A DNA stretch of 64,000 nucleotides. It comes from Alphaproteobacteria bacterium. GTDB lineage: Bacteria; Pseudomonadota; Alphaproteobacteria; Bin95. The translations under genes were made by a program, and so were the position numbers. How positions within the stretch are numbered: the stretch's first letter is position 1; each line of letters starts with the position of its first letter. The notes under the pieces were generated by a model. It was not told the origin of the DNA. It saw only the letters and a list, made by a program, of their open reading frames with translations, and did no database searches. The stretch spans positions 186,001-250,000 of the forward strand of contig JACKII010000005.1 in assembly GCA_020638555.1 (NCBI GenBank), read 5' to 3'. This document shows, in pieces, positions 7,675 through 16,500 of the stretch.

Positions 7675-8223
7675 ATGACCCGCCCCACCGCCGCCCAGAC
7701 CCTGGGCCCGTTCTACAACTACGCCTTCCTGCGTGCCGGCGAGCACGACCTGACCCGGGGCGGCCAGCACGGCCCCGCCATCACCGTCACCGGCAAGCTC
7801 TACGACGGCGAGGGCGCGGCCCGCCGCGACTTTCTGATGGAGTGGTGGCAGGCGGATGCCTCCGGCCAGTATGCCACCGGCGCCGACGCCGCCTTCCGCG
7901 GCTTCGGGCGCTGCATCACCCGGCCGGACGGCTCGTTCACCTTCGTCACGGTCAAGCCGGGCGCGGTGCCGTTCGACGCCGAGCCGGGCGGCAATCGCTG
8001 GCAGGCGCCGCACGCGGCCCTCGGCATTTTCGGCCCCGGCCTGATGCGCCGCATCGTGACCCGGGTCTATTTCGCCGACGAGGACAACAGCGCCTGCCCG
8101 GTGCTGTCGCTGGTGCCGGAAGCGCGGCGCGGCCGGCTGATCGCCGTGAAAGAGAGCGAGGCCAGCTATCGCCTCGACATCCGCATGAACGGCGAGGGCG
8201 AAACCCCGTTCTTCGCCGAATAA
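7675..8223 (+). CDS. pcaG: Protocatechuate 3,4-dioxygenase, alpha subunit
   Basis: Partner of PcaH. Alpha subunits share the dioxygenase sandwich fold but lack the iron ligands and complete the active-site cleft. The 182 residues contain TLGPFYNYAF at the N-terminus, FLMEWWQADASGQY, FRGFGRCITRPDGSFTF and an APHAALGIFGPGLMRR region where PcaH has HIHF; the ligand histidines are replaced, as expected for alpha. It ends with MNGEGETPFFAE, the usual C-terminal pattern. GGGAGAG precedes ATG 7675. The H-G order and close spacing indicate coordinated translation of the complex. Confidence 0.9.
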   Translation: MTRPTAAQTLGPFYNYAFLRAGEHDLTRGGQHGPAITVTGKLYDGEGAARRDFLMEWWQADASGQYATGADAAFRGFGRCITRPDGSFTFVTVKPGAVPFDAEPGGNRWQAPHAALGIFGPGLMRRIVTRVYFADEDNSACPVLSLVPEARRGRLIAVKESEASYRLDIRMNGEGETPFFAE

Positions 8224-8268
8224 CCCCGCGGCGACGGGGGCCAGCGGGGCGGGCCTTGCGGCCAGGAC

Positions 8269-8286
8269 TTATAATGCTTATTATAA
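8269..8286 (+). promoter_or_regulatory. Perfect 7-4-7 palindrome, likely operator/promoter of the AbrB-Doc pair
   Basis: TTATAAT (8269-8275), spacer GCTT, ATTATAA (8280-8286), 26 nt before the antitoxin ATG. Both arms contain TATAAT-like sequence, so the site can act as a -10 element and as an operator for the dimeric swapped-hairpin antitoxin. It is the only AT-rich patch in this stretch. Confidence 0.6.
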
Positions 8287-8311
8287 TGGCCTGACCCGAG
8301 GACCCGCAGCC

Positions 8312-8536
8312 ATGCACAAGCTGAAACTCACCACCGTCGGCAGTTCGACCGGCGCCGTGTTCCCCAAGGAACTCCTGGCCAAGCTGAACGTGGCCAAGGG
8401 CGACCACCTCTATCTGGTGGAAACGCCCAGCGGCTATCTGATCACGCCGTACGATCCGGAAGTCGCCGAGCAAACCGGCGTCGCCTTTGACTTCATGAAC
8501 GAATATCGCGACACGTTGCGCGCCCTCGCCAAATGA
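8312..8536 (+). CDS. AbrB/MazE-type antitoxin of a Doc toxin
   Basis: A 74-residue protein with an N-terminal swapped-hairpin (AbrB/MazE/SpoVT) domain: KLKLTTVGSSTGAVFPKELL, then LNVAKGDHLYLVETPSGYLITPYDP. The C-terminal helix (FDFMNEYRDTLRALAK) is where such antitoxins bind and block their toxin. The stop overlaps the toxin start by 4 nt (ATGA), so the two are translationally coupled. The upstream palindrome at 8269-8286 is a natural autoregulation site. The classic Doc partner is Phd; here an AbrB-fold protein takes that place, a pairing also known in other bacteria. Confidence 0.85.
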   Translation: MHKLKLTTVGSSTGAVFPKELLAKLNVAKGDHLYLVETPSGYLITPYDPEVAEQTGVAFDFMNEYRDTLRALAK

Positions 8537-8934
8537 GTGAGCGCGCGGAACCGCGCTGGCTTTTGAAGGAAACGGTTCTGATCGCCCATGCACGCAGCCT
8601 GGCCGACCACGGCGGGCCGGAGGGGGTTCGGGACGACGGTCTTCTGGAGTCAGCATTGGCGCGTCCCCGCCAACTTGCGGCGTATGGCGACCCTCCGCCG
8701 GATATTGCGGCCCTGGCGGCGGCCTATGGCGTCGGGCTGGCGCGCAATCACCCCTTTGTCGATGGCAACAAGCGGATCGCCTTCATCGCGGCCGGTGCGT
8801 TCTTGCGCCTGAACGGCCACCGATTGACCGCAGACAAAGTCGATGCGTACCGCACCTTCATCGCCCTCGCCGACGGCAGCCTGAGCGAGGCTTTGCTGGC
8901 GGAGTGGATCCGCCGCAACAGCGCGCCGGTCTGA
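8533..8934 (+). CDS. Fic/Doc-family death-on-curing toxin
   Basis: A 133-residue Fic-fold protein with DDGLLESALARPRQL at 34-48, typical of Doc, and the core motif HPFVDGNKR at residues 73-81 on the active-site loop. Doc proteins phosphorylate EF-Tu and stop translation, whereas classic Fic enzymes transfer AMP. The motif here (HPFxDGNKR) is close to the classic Fic consensus, so the chemistry is not certain from sequence. Translation starts within the antitoxin stop codon. The reading frame is intact. It reads as a compact chromosomal toxin-antitoxin pair placed between pcaHG and a RidA gene. Confidence 0.87.
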   Translation: MSERAEPRWLLKETVLIAHARSLADHGGPEGVRDDGLLESALARPRQLAAYGDPPPDIAALAAAYGVGLARNHPFVDGNKRIAFIAAGAFLRLNGHRLTADKVDAYRTFIALADGSLSEALLAEWIRRNSAPV

Positions 8935-9034
8935 GACGGGGCCGGACGCGGGCGCCACCCCCTTCCCTATCGTGCGGCACGGCCTTAGGCTCGGTCGTCC
9001 AAAAAACCTCCGACTTGAACAGGAAGCCTGCCTC

Positions 9035-9394
9035 ATGGCCATCGAACGTCTCGACATCACCTCCGGTCCCGGCCCGCGCATGAGCCGCTGCGTCATCAAC
9101 GGCGACATGGTCTATCTGAGCGGCCTGGTCGCGAGCGACATCAAGCTGGACGTCAAGGGCCAGACCCAGAATATCCTCGACCAGATCGAAGGCTATCTGC
9201 AGCGCGCCGGCACCAGCAAGTCGAAGCTGCTGACGGCCCAGCTCTGGCTCACCGACATGGGCAATTTCGCCGCCATGAACGCGGTCTGGAACGCCTGGGT
9301 CGACCCGGAGAACCCGCCGACCCGCGCCTGCGTCAAGGCCGACCTCGCCCGTCCGGAAATCCTGGTGGAGATCATGGTGACGGCCACGAAATAG
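9035..9394 (+). CDS. RidA family protein
   Basis: A 119-residue protein of the YjgF/YER057c/UK114 (RidA) family. Members form trimers, and the best-known ones hydrolyse reactive enamine/imine intermediates from PLP enzymes. Visible family features are MVYLSGLVASD, VKGQTQNILDQIEGYL, SKLLTAQLWLTDMGNFAAMNAVWNAWV and the C-terminal PTRACVKADLARPEILVEI, which includes the Arg used to bind the substrate carboxylate in archetypal RidA (PxRxxV). It starts at the ATG after CTGCCTC; an earlier in-frame start at 8972 lacks family homology. It follows the toxin gene by about 100 nt and is probably independent. Confidence 0.88.
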   Translation: MAIERLDITSGPGPRMSRCVINGDMVYLSGLVASDIKLDVKGQTQNILDQIEGYLQRAGTSKSKLLTAQLWLTDMGNFAAMNAVWNAWVDPENPPTRACVKADLARPEILVEIMVTATK

Positions 9395-9426
9395 GCCGGC
9401 CCGAACCGCCGCTCAATATCCAGCTC

Positions 9427-9540
9427 TCCCGGACGCGGCAACGCCGCGATCCGGGATCTCTCGCCCCCGGACCAGGCGGCCGGAGATCCCGGCTCAAGGC
9501 CGGGAAAGCAAGGGGCCGGGAAAGCGAGAAGCCGGGAAGG
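9427..9540. repeat. Cluster of REP-like hairpins and short direct repeats between convergent genes
   Basis: The 166 nt between ridA and the convergent reductase holds several overlapping palindromes: CGCGGC-AAC-GCCGCG (9434-9448) flanked by CCGG arms, CCGGGATCTC (9451-9460) inverted at GAGATCCCGG (9483-9492), and CCCGGC-TCAAG-GCCGGG (9488-9504). A GCCGGGAA(A/G)GC unit is then repeated three times to about 9540. There is no coding potential. It may also stop transcription from both sides, although no T-tract is present. Confidence 0.6.
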
Positions 9541-9561
9541 CGGACGGGCGCTGCCCGCGCC

Positions 9562-10644
9562 TCAGGCCGGCAGCCAGCGCTCGCGCTGCAGGCGCTGGAG
9601 CCACCAGACCAGACAGTCTTCCGTGTCCACCGCGTCGTGGAAGCCGGCCTGGTACAGTTTCACCGGGCTCAGCACCGACGGCGCCGGGTGTTCGATACCC
9701 GTCGCCAGCGAGCGGTCGGTGAACTCCCAGCTGGAGCCGATCCACTCCGCCAGCGTGTGGCGGCGCAGGTCGTATTTCTCCACCATCTCGGCCCAGACCG
9801 CCTCCTCGCCCGGCATGGTCCGTTGCAGGAACTCCTCCTGCGGCTCGGCCATGGGCATGTTGAACACCTCGGCGATGGCGCCGAAAATGTGCGGCCAGAC
9901 CAGCACGTCGCCATTGATGATGTTGAAGGTCTGGTTCGCCGCCGTCTCCGCCGTGCCGCCCCAGACGATCGCCTCGGCCAGCAACCGCGTGTCGGTGGCC
10001 GCCGTCACCAGCGGGCCGCCGCCCGGAAACGCCAGCGGACGCCCCTGCTCGCGCCGGATCGCCGCCCAGGCGCCCAGCGCGCCGATCAGGTTCATCGGGC
10101 TGCCGAGCGCATTGCCGAGAAGCGCCTGCGGCCGCCAGATCGAGAAGCTCCAGCCCCGGCCCAGCGCCTGGCGCTCGCGAATCAGGTCTTCCTGCAACCA
10201 GTAGAAATTCTCATGGTCGTGCCGCGGCCAGCGCTCCTTGGCCGGCACGCGGATCGGCTCCACATGCACGCCATAGGCCTTGGTGCCCTGCAACAGCGCC
10301 ACATGGCGCAGGTCGGGCGCGTTCGGCTCGATCGCGTCCAGCAGGTTCAGCAGCATGGCGCGGTTCACCGCCATCTGCTCCGGATCGCGCCAGCCGGCCA
10401 CCAGTTCCGGCTTTTCATAGAGCGCGGCGAAGACGATGTCGGTCAGGCCGCTCAGCCCGCCCAGCCGCGCGCGGCAGGCGGCCGGGTCGGTCAGGTCGAC
10501 GGCCAGGTGCAGGGCTCCGGGCAGACGCGGGTCGCGGCGCGAGACGGCAATCACGTCCGCCTCGCCCTCGGCCAGCAGGTGTTCGACCACCGCCTTGCCG
10601 ACCAGGCCCGTTGCGCCCGCCACCAGTACCCGGCGTTTCGTCAT
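9562..10644 (-). CDS. PRISE-like SDR NAD(P)H-dependent reductase
   Basis: A 360-residue extended SDR. It has a Rossmann loop VAGATGLVGKAVVEHL near the N-terminus, LQGTKAYGVH in place of the usual Ser/YxxxK region, and NFYWLQEDLI, matching the NFYYxxED signature of the PRISE group (progesterone 5-beta-reductase and iridoid-synthase-like enzymes), in which Lys and Tyr of these two motifs form the active site. Such enzymes reduce activated C=C bonds of enones. The C-terminal half (WRPQALLGNALGSPMNL, INGDVLVWPHIFGAIA) also fits. It is divergent from a FAD oxidase gene 135 nt away. The physiological substrate is unknown. Confidence 0.82.
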   Translation of the reverse strand: MTKRRVLVAGATGLVGKAVVEHLLAEGEADVIAVSRRDPRLPGALHLAVDLTDPAACRARLGGLSGLTDIVFAALYEKPELVAGWRDPEQMAVNRAMLLNLLDAIEPNAPDLRHVALLQGTKAYGVHVEPIRVPAKERWPRHDHENFYWLQEDLIRERQALGRGWSFSIWRPQALLGNALGSPMNLIGALGAWAAIRREQGRPLAFPGGGPLVTAATDTRLLAEAIVWGGTAETAANQTFNIINGDVLVWPHIFGAIAEVFNMPMAEPQEEFLQRTMPGEEAVWAEMVEKYDLRRHTLAEWIGSSWEFTDRSLATGIEHPAPSVLSPVKLYQAGFHDAVDTEDCLVWWLQRLQRERWLPA

Positions 10645-10779
10645 GACCGTCCTCGCTTCCGTCTCAGAGCTTTTGCGTCCCGGCGTCGGGCATGGCAGTC
10701 TGGCCCAAGCCCACTCCGGGGGCAATACGGCCCCGGACCGCCGCCGCCCCCGCCCGCCTGCTCGAGATGCCGCCCCGCC

Positions 10780-12069
10780 ATGTTCGATCCCAAAACCGTC
10801 AAGAATGCCCCGTTCTGGTGGGATGAAGTCCCGCGCCCGACCGGCGAGCCGCCGGCGCTGCCGCCGGAGGCCGACATCGCCGTGATCGGCTCGGGCTTCA
10901 CCGGGCTTTCCGCCGCGCTGACCGCACTCCGCGCCGGGCGGCAGGTGACCGTGTTCGAGGCGAACGAGCCGGGCTACGGTGCGTCCTCGCGCAATGGCGG
11001 CGGCGTCGGCGCCGCGCCCTTCAAGCTCAAATATTCCGAGGCCGAGGCCAAGCTGGGGCGGGAGGGCGCGGTGCGCCTGTTCCGCGAGGGCATCGCCAGC
11101 ATCGAGCACCTGGAGCACCTGATCGAGACCGAGCAGATCCGCTGCCACTACAAGCGCTCCGGCCGCTTCACCGGCATCCACCGCGCCAGCGCCGAGGCGG
11201 GCCTGCGCAAGGAAGTGGAGTTGATGCAGGATCGGCTGGGCCTGCCGGTGGAGATGGTGTCGAAGGCCGACCAGCACGCCCATATCGGCAGCGACTATTA
11301 TCTGGGCGGCCGCTTCAACGCCCGCGACGGCGTCGTGCATCCGGGCCTGTTGCACCAGGGCCTGCTGGACCGGGTGCAGGCCGCCGGCGGGCTGGTACTG
11401 GGGCAGACGCCGGTGCGTTCCGTGAAGCGCGAGGGCGCGACGCTCGCCTTGCAGACGCCGCGCGGCACGGTGAAGGCGCACAAGCTGGTGGTGGGCACCA
11501 ACGGCTATACCGGCGGCGCCATTCCCTGGCTGGAGCGGCGCTTCATCCCCGTCACCTCCAACATCATCGCCACCGCGGAAATGGACCCGGCGCTGGTGCG
11601 CCGGCTGGTGCCGCGGGACAACATGATCATCGATACCAAGCGCACGGTGCACTATTACCGCGCCTCGCCCGACGGCACGCGCATCCTGATGGGCGGCCGG
11701 CCGGCCATGCGGGAAGCGCACTGGAGCGTGTCCGCGCGCATGCTCTACGACTTCATGGGCCAAGTCTGGCCGGAGTTGAAAGAGGTTCCGATCACCCATG
11801 CCTGGGGTGGCAGCCTGGGCTTCACCTTCGACAAGCTGCCGCACATCGGCGAGCATGACGGCATCCATTACGCCGGCGGCTATCTCGGCTCCGGCGTCGC
11901 CATGAGCAACTATCTGGGCCACAAAATGGCGTTGCAGGCCATGGGCGACCCGGCCGGCGAGACCGCTCTGGACAACCGCACCTTCCCAACCATGCCGTTC
12001 TATTCCGGCAATCCCTGGTTCCTGACGGCCGTCGCCGCCTATTACCGCTTCCGCGACACCTACGGCTGA
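10780..12069 (+). CDS. FAD-dependent oxidoreductase, DAO/PuuB-like amine or amino-acid oxidase
   Basis: A 429-residue flavoprotein of the DAO family. The dinucleotide-binding loop is AVIGSGFTGLSAALTALRAG at about residues 33-52, followed by VFEANEPGYGASSRNGGGVG, the usual second FAD contact. A C-terminal FAD loop is seen in AGGYLGSGVAMSNYLG. The N-terminal WWDEVPRPTGEPPALPPEADIAVIG lead-in is typical of gamma-glutamylputrescine-oxidase-like and related enzymes that oxidise C-N bonds. It is divergent from the PRISE-like reductase, so the two may share a control region. It ends just before a candidate terminator (12079-12099). The substrate is not deducible. Confidence 0.87.
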   Translation: MFDPKTVKNAPFWWDEVPRPTGEPPALPPEADIAVIGSGFTGLSAALTALRAGRQVTVFEANEPGYGASSRNGGGVGAAPFKLKYSEAEAKLGREGAVRLFREGIASIEHLEHLIETEQIRCHYKRSGRFTGIHRASAEAGLRKEVELMQDRLGLPVEMVSKADQHAHIGSDYYLGGRFNARDGVVHPGLLHQGLLDRVQAAGGLVLGQTPVRSVKREGATLALQTPRGTVKAHKLVVGTNGYTGGAIPWLERRFIPVTSNIIATAEMDPALVRRLVPRDNMIIDTKRTVHYYRASPDGTRILMGGRPAMREAHWSVSARMLYDFMGQVWPELKEVPITHAWGGSLGFTFDKLPHIGEHDGIHYAGGYLGSGVAMSNYLGHKMALQAMGDPAGETALDNRTFPTMPFYSGNPWFLTAVAAYYRFRDTYG

Positions 12070-12078
12070 GCCCGCAGC

Positions 12079-12099
12079 GGCGGCGGCGCCGCCATTTTT
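12079..12099 (+). terminator. Candidate intrinsic terminator after the FAD oxidase
   Basis: GGCGGC (12079-12084), loop GGC, GCCGCC (12088-12093), then ATTTTT. The stem is short but wholly G-C and starts 9 nt after the stop codon. Confidence 0.5.
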
Positions 12100-12196
12100 G
12101 CGCGAATTGCCGGGACCGGGTTTCGTCGCTCCTTCATCGCTTTGCGGTTCAATCCGGTTTCGGGCGGACGGGGTCATCCTCGCGAAGGCGGTTGGG

Positions 12197-12667
12197 ATGT
12201 CGAACGATCAAACACCAAGGGAACTGGGTCCCACGGACCCAACCGCCGTAGAGCGCGCGCGGGCGGTGGTCGAGCGCTTGCGCTGGGTCTATGTCTGCGA
12301 CTGGGCGCCGGAAGCACTGGACGAGATGGAGGCGGCGGTGCTGGCGCTGCGCCGCTATGCCCGCGAGGGCGAAGACGGCGAGGCCGCGCGGCACGATGCG
12401 GTGCTGCGGCTCAGCCATGCCATGAAAGGCCAGGCCCACACGTTCGGCCTGGACCTGCTGGCGGATTTCGCCGCTTCCATCCACGCCATCGCCCGTGCCG
12501 CGCGCCGCATCGGCGAGCGCGAGGCGGACGTGGTCCTGGCCCATATCCTGGCGATGCGCACCGCCCTCTCGGCCGCCGCCAACGATGCGGACGGACTGGT
12601 TCATACTGGGCTGGAGCGGGACTTGCGGCAGAATCTCCGCCGCATCGTCCGCAGCACCCTGAACTGA
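12197..12667 (+). CDS. Hpt (histidine phosphotransfer) domain protein
   Basis: A 156-residue, mostly helical protein. The key segment LRLSHAMKGQAHTFGLDLLADF carries HxxKG with His74 and Lys77, the phospho-accepting motif of Hpt domains that relay phosphate between response-regulator receivers. Helices before it (LDEMEAAVLALRRYA) and after it (ADVVLAHILAMRTALSAA) fit the four-helix bundle. ATG 12197 is chosen because upstream residues are not domain-like. There is no kinase or receiver gene next to it, so its partners are elsewhere. It lies between an oxidase and a dsbA-like gene with no obvious link to either. Confidence 0.72.
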   Translation: MSNDQTPRELGPTDPTAVERARAVVERLRWVYVCDWAPEALDEMEAAVLALRRYAREGEDGEAARHDAVLRLSHAMKGQAHTFGLDLLADFAASIHAIARAARRIGEREADVVLAHILAMRTALSAAANDADGLVHTGLERDLRQNLRRIVRSTLN

Positions 12668-12837
12668 ACCGGACCGCCCGGCGGCCCGTCCCTTCCGGCC
12701 GGCGCGCGGCACACTGCGGACTGGAACCGCAGCGGCCGCGCCCTTACCTATGCGCTTGCAACCGCCGGCACCGGGGCGTTGGCACCCCGGCGAATCGGCA
12801 CTATCAACGCAAACGAACAGAAGGAGGCATGGGCGCC

Positions 12838-13494
12838 ATGTCCAAGCTTTGGTTGATCGGTCGGCGAGCGGCGCTCGCTCTTGTCGCGACCGCCGCCGTT
12901 TCCCTGAGCCTGGGCGGCGGCGTTCCGGCCGGGTCCCAGGCACGGGCGGCCGACACCGGCGACCTGGCCGTGGAGATCGGCCCGGACGAGCATGTCATCG
13001 GCGATGCGAACGCGCCGGTGACCATCGTCGAATACGCCTCGCTCACCTGCCCGCACTGCGCCCGGTTCCAGACCGAGGTGCTGCCGGAGGTGAAAAAGCA
13101 ATTGCTCGACACCGGCAAGGCGCGCCTCGTCTTCCGCGATTTTCCGCTGGACCAGCTGGCGCTGCGCGCGGCCGCGCTGGTGCGGTGCGCCCAGCCGCTG
13201 CAACGCCCGGCCATGCTAAGCCTGCTGTTCGAGACCCAGCAGACCTGGGCCACCAGCCAGGACCCGCTGGGCGCGCTCGACCAGATCGGCCGGGCGGTGG
13301 GCATGTCCTCGGAGGTCGTGCAGAAATGCCTGAACGACCAGACCCTTTTGGACGCGGTCATCGCGCAGCGCCTGGAGGGCGAGAAGAAGTACAACGTGAA
13401 CTCCACCCCCAGCTTCGTCATCGGCGGCAAGCTCTATGCCGGCGAGATGTCGGTGGAGGAGATCGCGAAACTGGTCGCCGACGCCACCCCGTAA
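12838..13494 (+). CDS. DsbA-family thiol:disulfide oxidoreductase
   Basis: An exported thioredoxin-fold protein of 218 residues. The signal peptide has an Arg-Arg start (LIGRRAALALVATAAVSLSLGG) and a likely cleavage after QARA near residue 37. The mature domain begins DLAVEIGPDEHVIGDANAPV and has the active site CPHC at residues 71-74 and a cis-Pro loop in NSTPSFVIGG. It should introduce or isomerise disulfides in the periplasm. ATG 12838 sits 10 nt after AAGGAGG; an ATG at 12829 would be too close to that ribosome binding site. It directly precedes smc (34 nt), an arrangement often seen in alphaproteobacteria. Confidence 0.9.
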   Translation: MSKLWLIGRRAALALVATAAVSLSLGGGVPAGSQARAADTGDLAVEIGPDEHVIGDANAPVTIVEYASLTCPHCARFQTEVLPEVKKQLLDTGKARLVFRDFPLDQLALRAAALVRCAQPLQRPAMLSLLFETQQTWATSQDPLGALDQIGRAVGMSSEVVQKCLNDQTLLDAVIAQRLEGEKKYNVNSTPSFVIGGKLYAGEMSVEEIAKLVADATP

Positions 13495-13528
13495 CAGCGG
13501 CTCGCAGCCGAAGCCGCCAGGAGCCCCA

Positions 13529-16500
13529 GTGCATCTCACGCGCCTGCGCCTTGCCGGCTTCAAGTCCTTCGTCGAGCCGACGGAACTGCGAATCGAACCG
13601 GGCCTGACCGGCGTGGTCGGCCCGAACGGTTGCGGCAAGTCCAATCTGGTGGAGGCGCTGCGCTGGGTCATGGGCGAAAGCGCGGCCCGGCAGATGCGCG
13701 CGACCGAACTGGACGACGTGATCTTCGCGGGCACCGCCGCGCGCCCGGCCCGCAATTTTGCCGAGGTGGCGCTGGCGCTCGACAATCCGGACGGCCTGGC
13801 GCCGGCGCCCTATCGCGACCAGGCCCAGATCGAGGTGGTGCGCCGCCTGCCGCGGGGCGGCAGCAGCGCCTATCGCATCAACGGCCGCGGCGCCCGCGCC
13901 CGCGACGTGAAGCAATTGCTGGCCGACGCCGCCACCGGCGCCCGCTCCACCGCCATCGTCGCCCAGGGCCAGATCGGCGCCTTCGTCGCCGCCAAGCCGA
14001 CCGAGCGGCGCGGCGTGCTGGAGGAAGCCGCCGGCGTCGCCGGCCTCTATTCCCGCCGCCAGGAAGCGGAAAGCCGGCTGCGCGCCGCCGACGCCAATCT
14101 GGAGCGGCTGGACGACGTGCTCGCCACGCTTGCGACCCAGCGCCAGGGGCTGGAAAAGCAGGCGCGTCAGGCCCGGCGCTACCGCAAGTTGCAGGAACAG
14201 TTGCGCGAGGCGGAGACGGCCTTGCTGGCGCTGCGCTGGCAGGCGGTCGCCGCCGCGGAAGCGGAGGCCCGCCAGGCCGTGCGCGCCGCCCAGGCGGCCG
14301 AGGATGCCGCCGCCCGCGAGGCCGCGCACGCCGCCAAGCTCCAGGCCGATGCCGCCGCCGCGCTGCCGGCGCTGCGCAAGGCCGAGGCCGAGGCCGCCAA
14401 CGCCTGGCAGCGCCTCGCCGTCGAGCGCGACCGCAAGAGCGAGGAAGCCAAGCGCGTCGCCGCCGAACAGACCCAGCTCGCCGGCCGCATCGCCTCGCTG
14501 GAAGGCGACCTGAAGCGCGAGGCGGACCTGGCGGCGGAAGCCGCGGCCGCGCTCGCCGCCCTCGCCGCGGAAGCCACCGGCCTGGAGGCGGAGCAGGACG
14601 CGGCCAGCGCGCGGGCGCGGCGCTGAAAGCCGCCGTGGACACCGCCCAGGCCACGCTCGCCGCCGCCGAGGCCGAGGCCGAGGCTGCCGGCCGGGCGCTC
14701 GCCGCCGCCGAGGCCGAACGCAAGGCGGCGGAGCGGACGCGGCAGGAGGCCGAATCGCGCCTCGCCACCCTGGCCCGGCAGGCGGAGCAGGCGACCCGCG
14801 ACCATGCCGCCGCCGCCCGGGACCTGCCGTCCGAGGACGCCATCGCCGCGGCCACGACGACCGCGCACGCGGGCCGGCGCAAGCGCAACGCGCTGCAGGA
14901 GGCCCAGACCCGGGCCCGCGAGGCGGAGGCGGAGGCGGAAAAGGCGGCGGCCCGGGCCGGCGAACAACGCCAGGCCGCCGAGCGCCGCCGGCTGCAATGC
15001 AAGACCGAGGCGGACACGCTGCGCAAGATCCTGGCCGGCGTGAAGGCGCCGCTGCTGGACCTGTTGCAGGTGGAGCCGGGCTATGAGCAGGCCCTGGCCG
15101 CGGCGCTGGGCGACGACATCGCCGCCGACCTCGACACCGCCAAACCGCTGCACTGGCGCGGCGGCCTCGACGAGCCGGACCAGCCGCTGCCCGCCGATTG
15201 CGACGGCCTCGGCCGCCATGTGCGGGCGCCGGATGCGCTCCACCCCCGCCTGAGCCAGATCGGCATCGCGCCCGACCCGCTCACCGCCGCCGCCATGGCG
15301 CCGACGCTCAGGCCCGGCCAGCGGCTGGTGACGCGCTATGGCGGCCTCTGGCGCTGGGACGGCTACACCGCCCTGCCCGGCGCGCCCACGGCCGCGGCGC
15401 AACGCCTGGAACAGCGCAACCGCCTGGCCGCGCTGGAGCGCGAACTGAAAGCCGCCGACACGGCGCTGGCCGAGGCGACCGCCGCTGCGGCCAAGGCCAA
15501 GGCCGGGCGCGAGCAGGCGCTGGCGGCCCGCAACGCCGCGCGCGAGGAGCTGCGCGCCGCCGAGGGCGAACTCGCCCGCGCGGACCAGCAGGCCAGCCGC
15601 CTCTCCCAGGCGGCCGCGGTCGGCGCCTCGCGGGTGCAGGTGCTGCAGCGAGACGGTGGAACGGCTCGCGGGCGAGCAGGCGGACTGGCAGCAGCGCCTG
15701 GGCGAAGCGACGGACGTGCTGGCAAGCCTCGCCGACCCCGCCGCGGCCCAGGCCGCGCAGGCAAGCGCCCGCGCCGCGGTCACCACCGCCTGGGACGCCT
15801 GGCTCGCGGCACGCGAGGAGCACGACCGCCACAGCCGCGCCGCCGGCGCGCCGCCGCCAGCGCCTGGAGGCCATCGCCCGCGACCGCGCTGGCTGGCAGC
15901 GCCGGGCCAGCGACGAACACGGCGCTGCCCTGCGCGCGCGCCTGGCCACGGAACAGGCCCGCGCCGTGGAACTGGCGGACAAGCCGGCGACGCTCGCCGC
16001 CGACCTGGAAGCGCTGGCCGACCGGCTGATCGACGCGGAGGCCGAGCGCCGGGTCGCCGCCGACCGTCTCGCCGCCGCCGAGGCCGCGCTGGCCGAGCGC
16101 GACCGCGGGCTGAAAGCGGCCGAATCCGCGGCAAGCCAGGCGCGCGAATCCCGCATCCGCGCCGGCGCCGCGCACGAGCAGAGCCAGCAGGCCACGACCC
16201 ATCTGACCGAGCGCATCCGCGAGCGGCTGGCGCTCTCGCCCCAGCACTTGCCGCCGCCGCCGCAGGGCGCCGCGGAAGGCGATCTGGAACAGCGGCTCGC
16301 CCGCCTGCAACGGGAGCGGGAGGGGCTCGGCACCGTCAACCTGCTGGCGGACGAGGAGATCACCGCCCTCGACGACCAACTGGCCACCCTCACCGCCGAG
16401 CGGGACGACCTGACCGCCGCCATCGCCAAGCTGCGCCGCGGCATTGGCGACCTGAACCGCAATGCGCGGGAAAAGCTGCTGGCGGCATTCGAGAGCGTCA

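Noticed and set aside
9562..12177. One very long minus-strand gene reaching from the reductase across the FAD oxidase
   Set aside because: Only 9562-10644 encodes a recognisable protein; the rest is the reverse of the oxidase gene.
13630..16029. Two or more separate genes in place of smc
   Set aside because: The pieces in the three frames join into one SMC protein with hinge, signature and Walker B in order. Separate starts and ribosome binding sites are missing.
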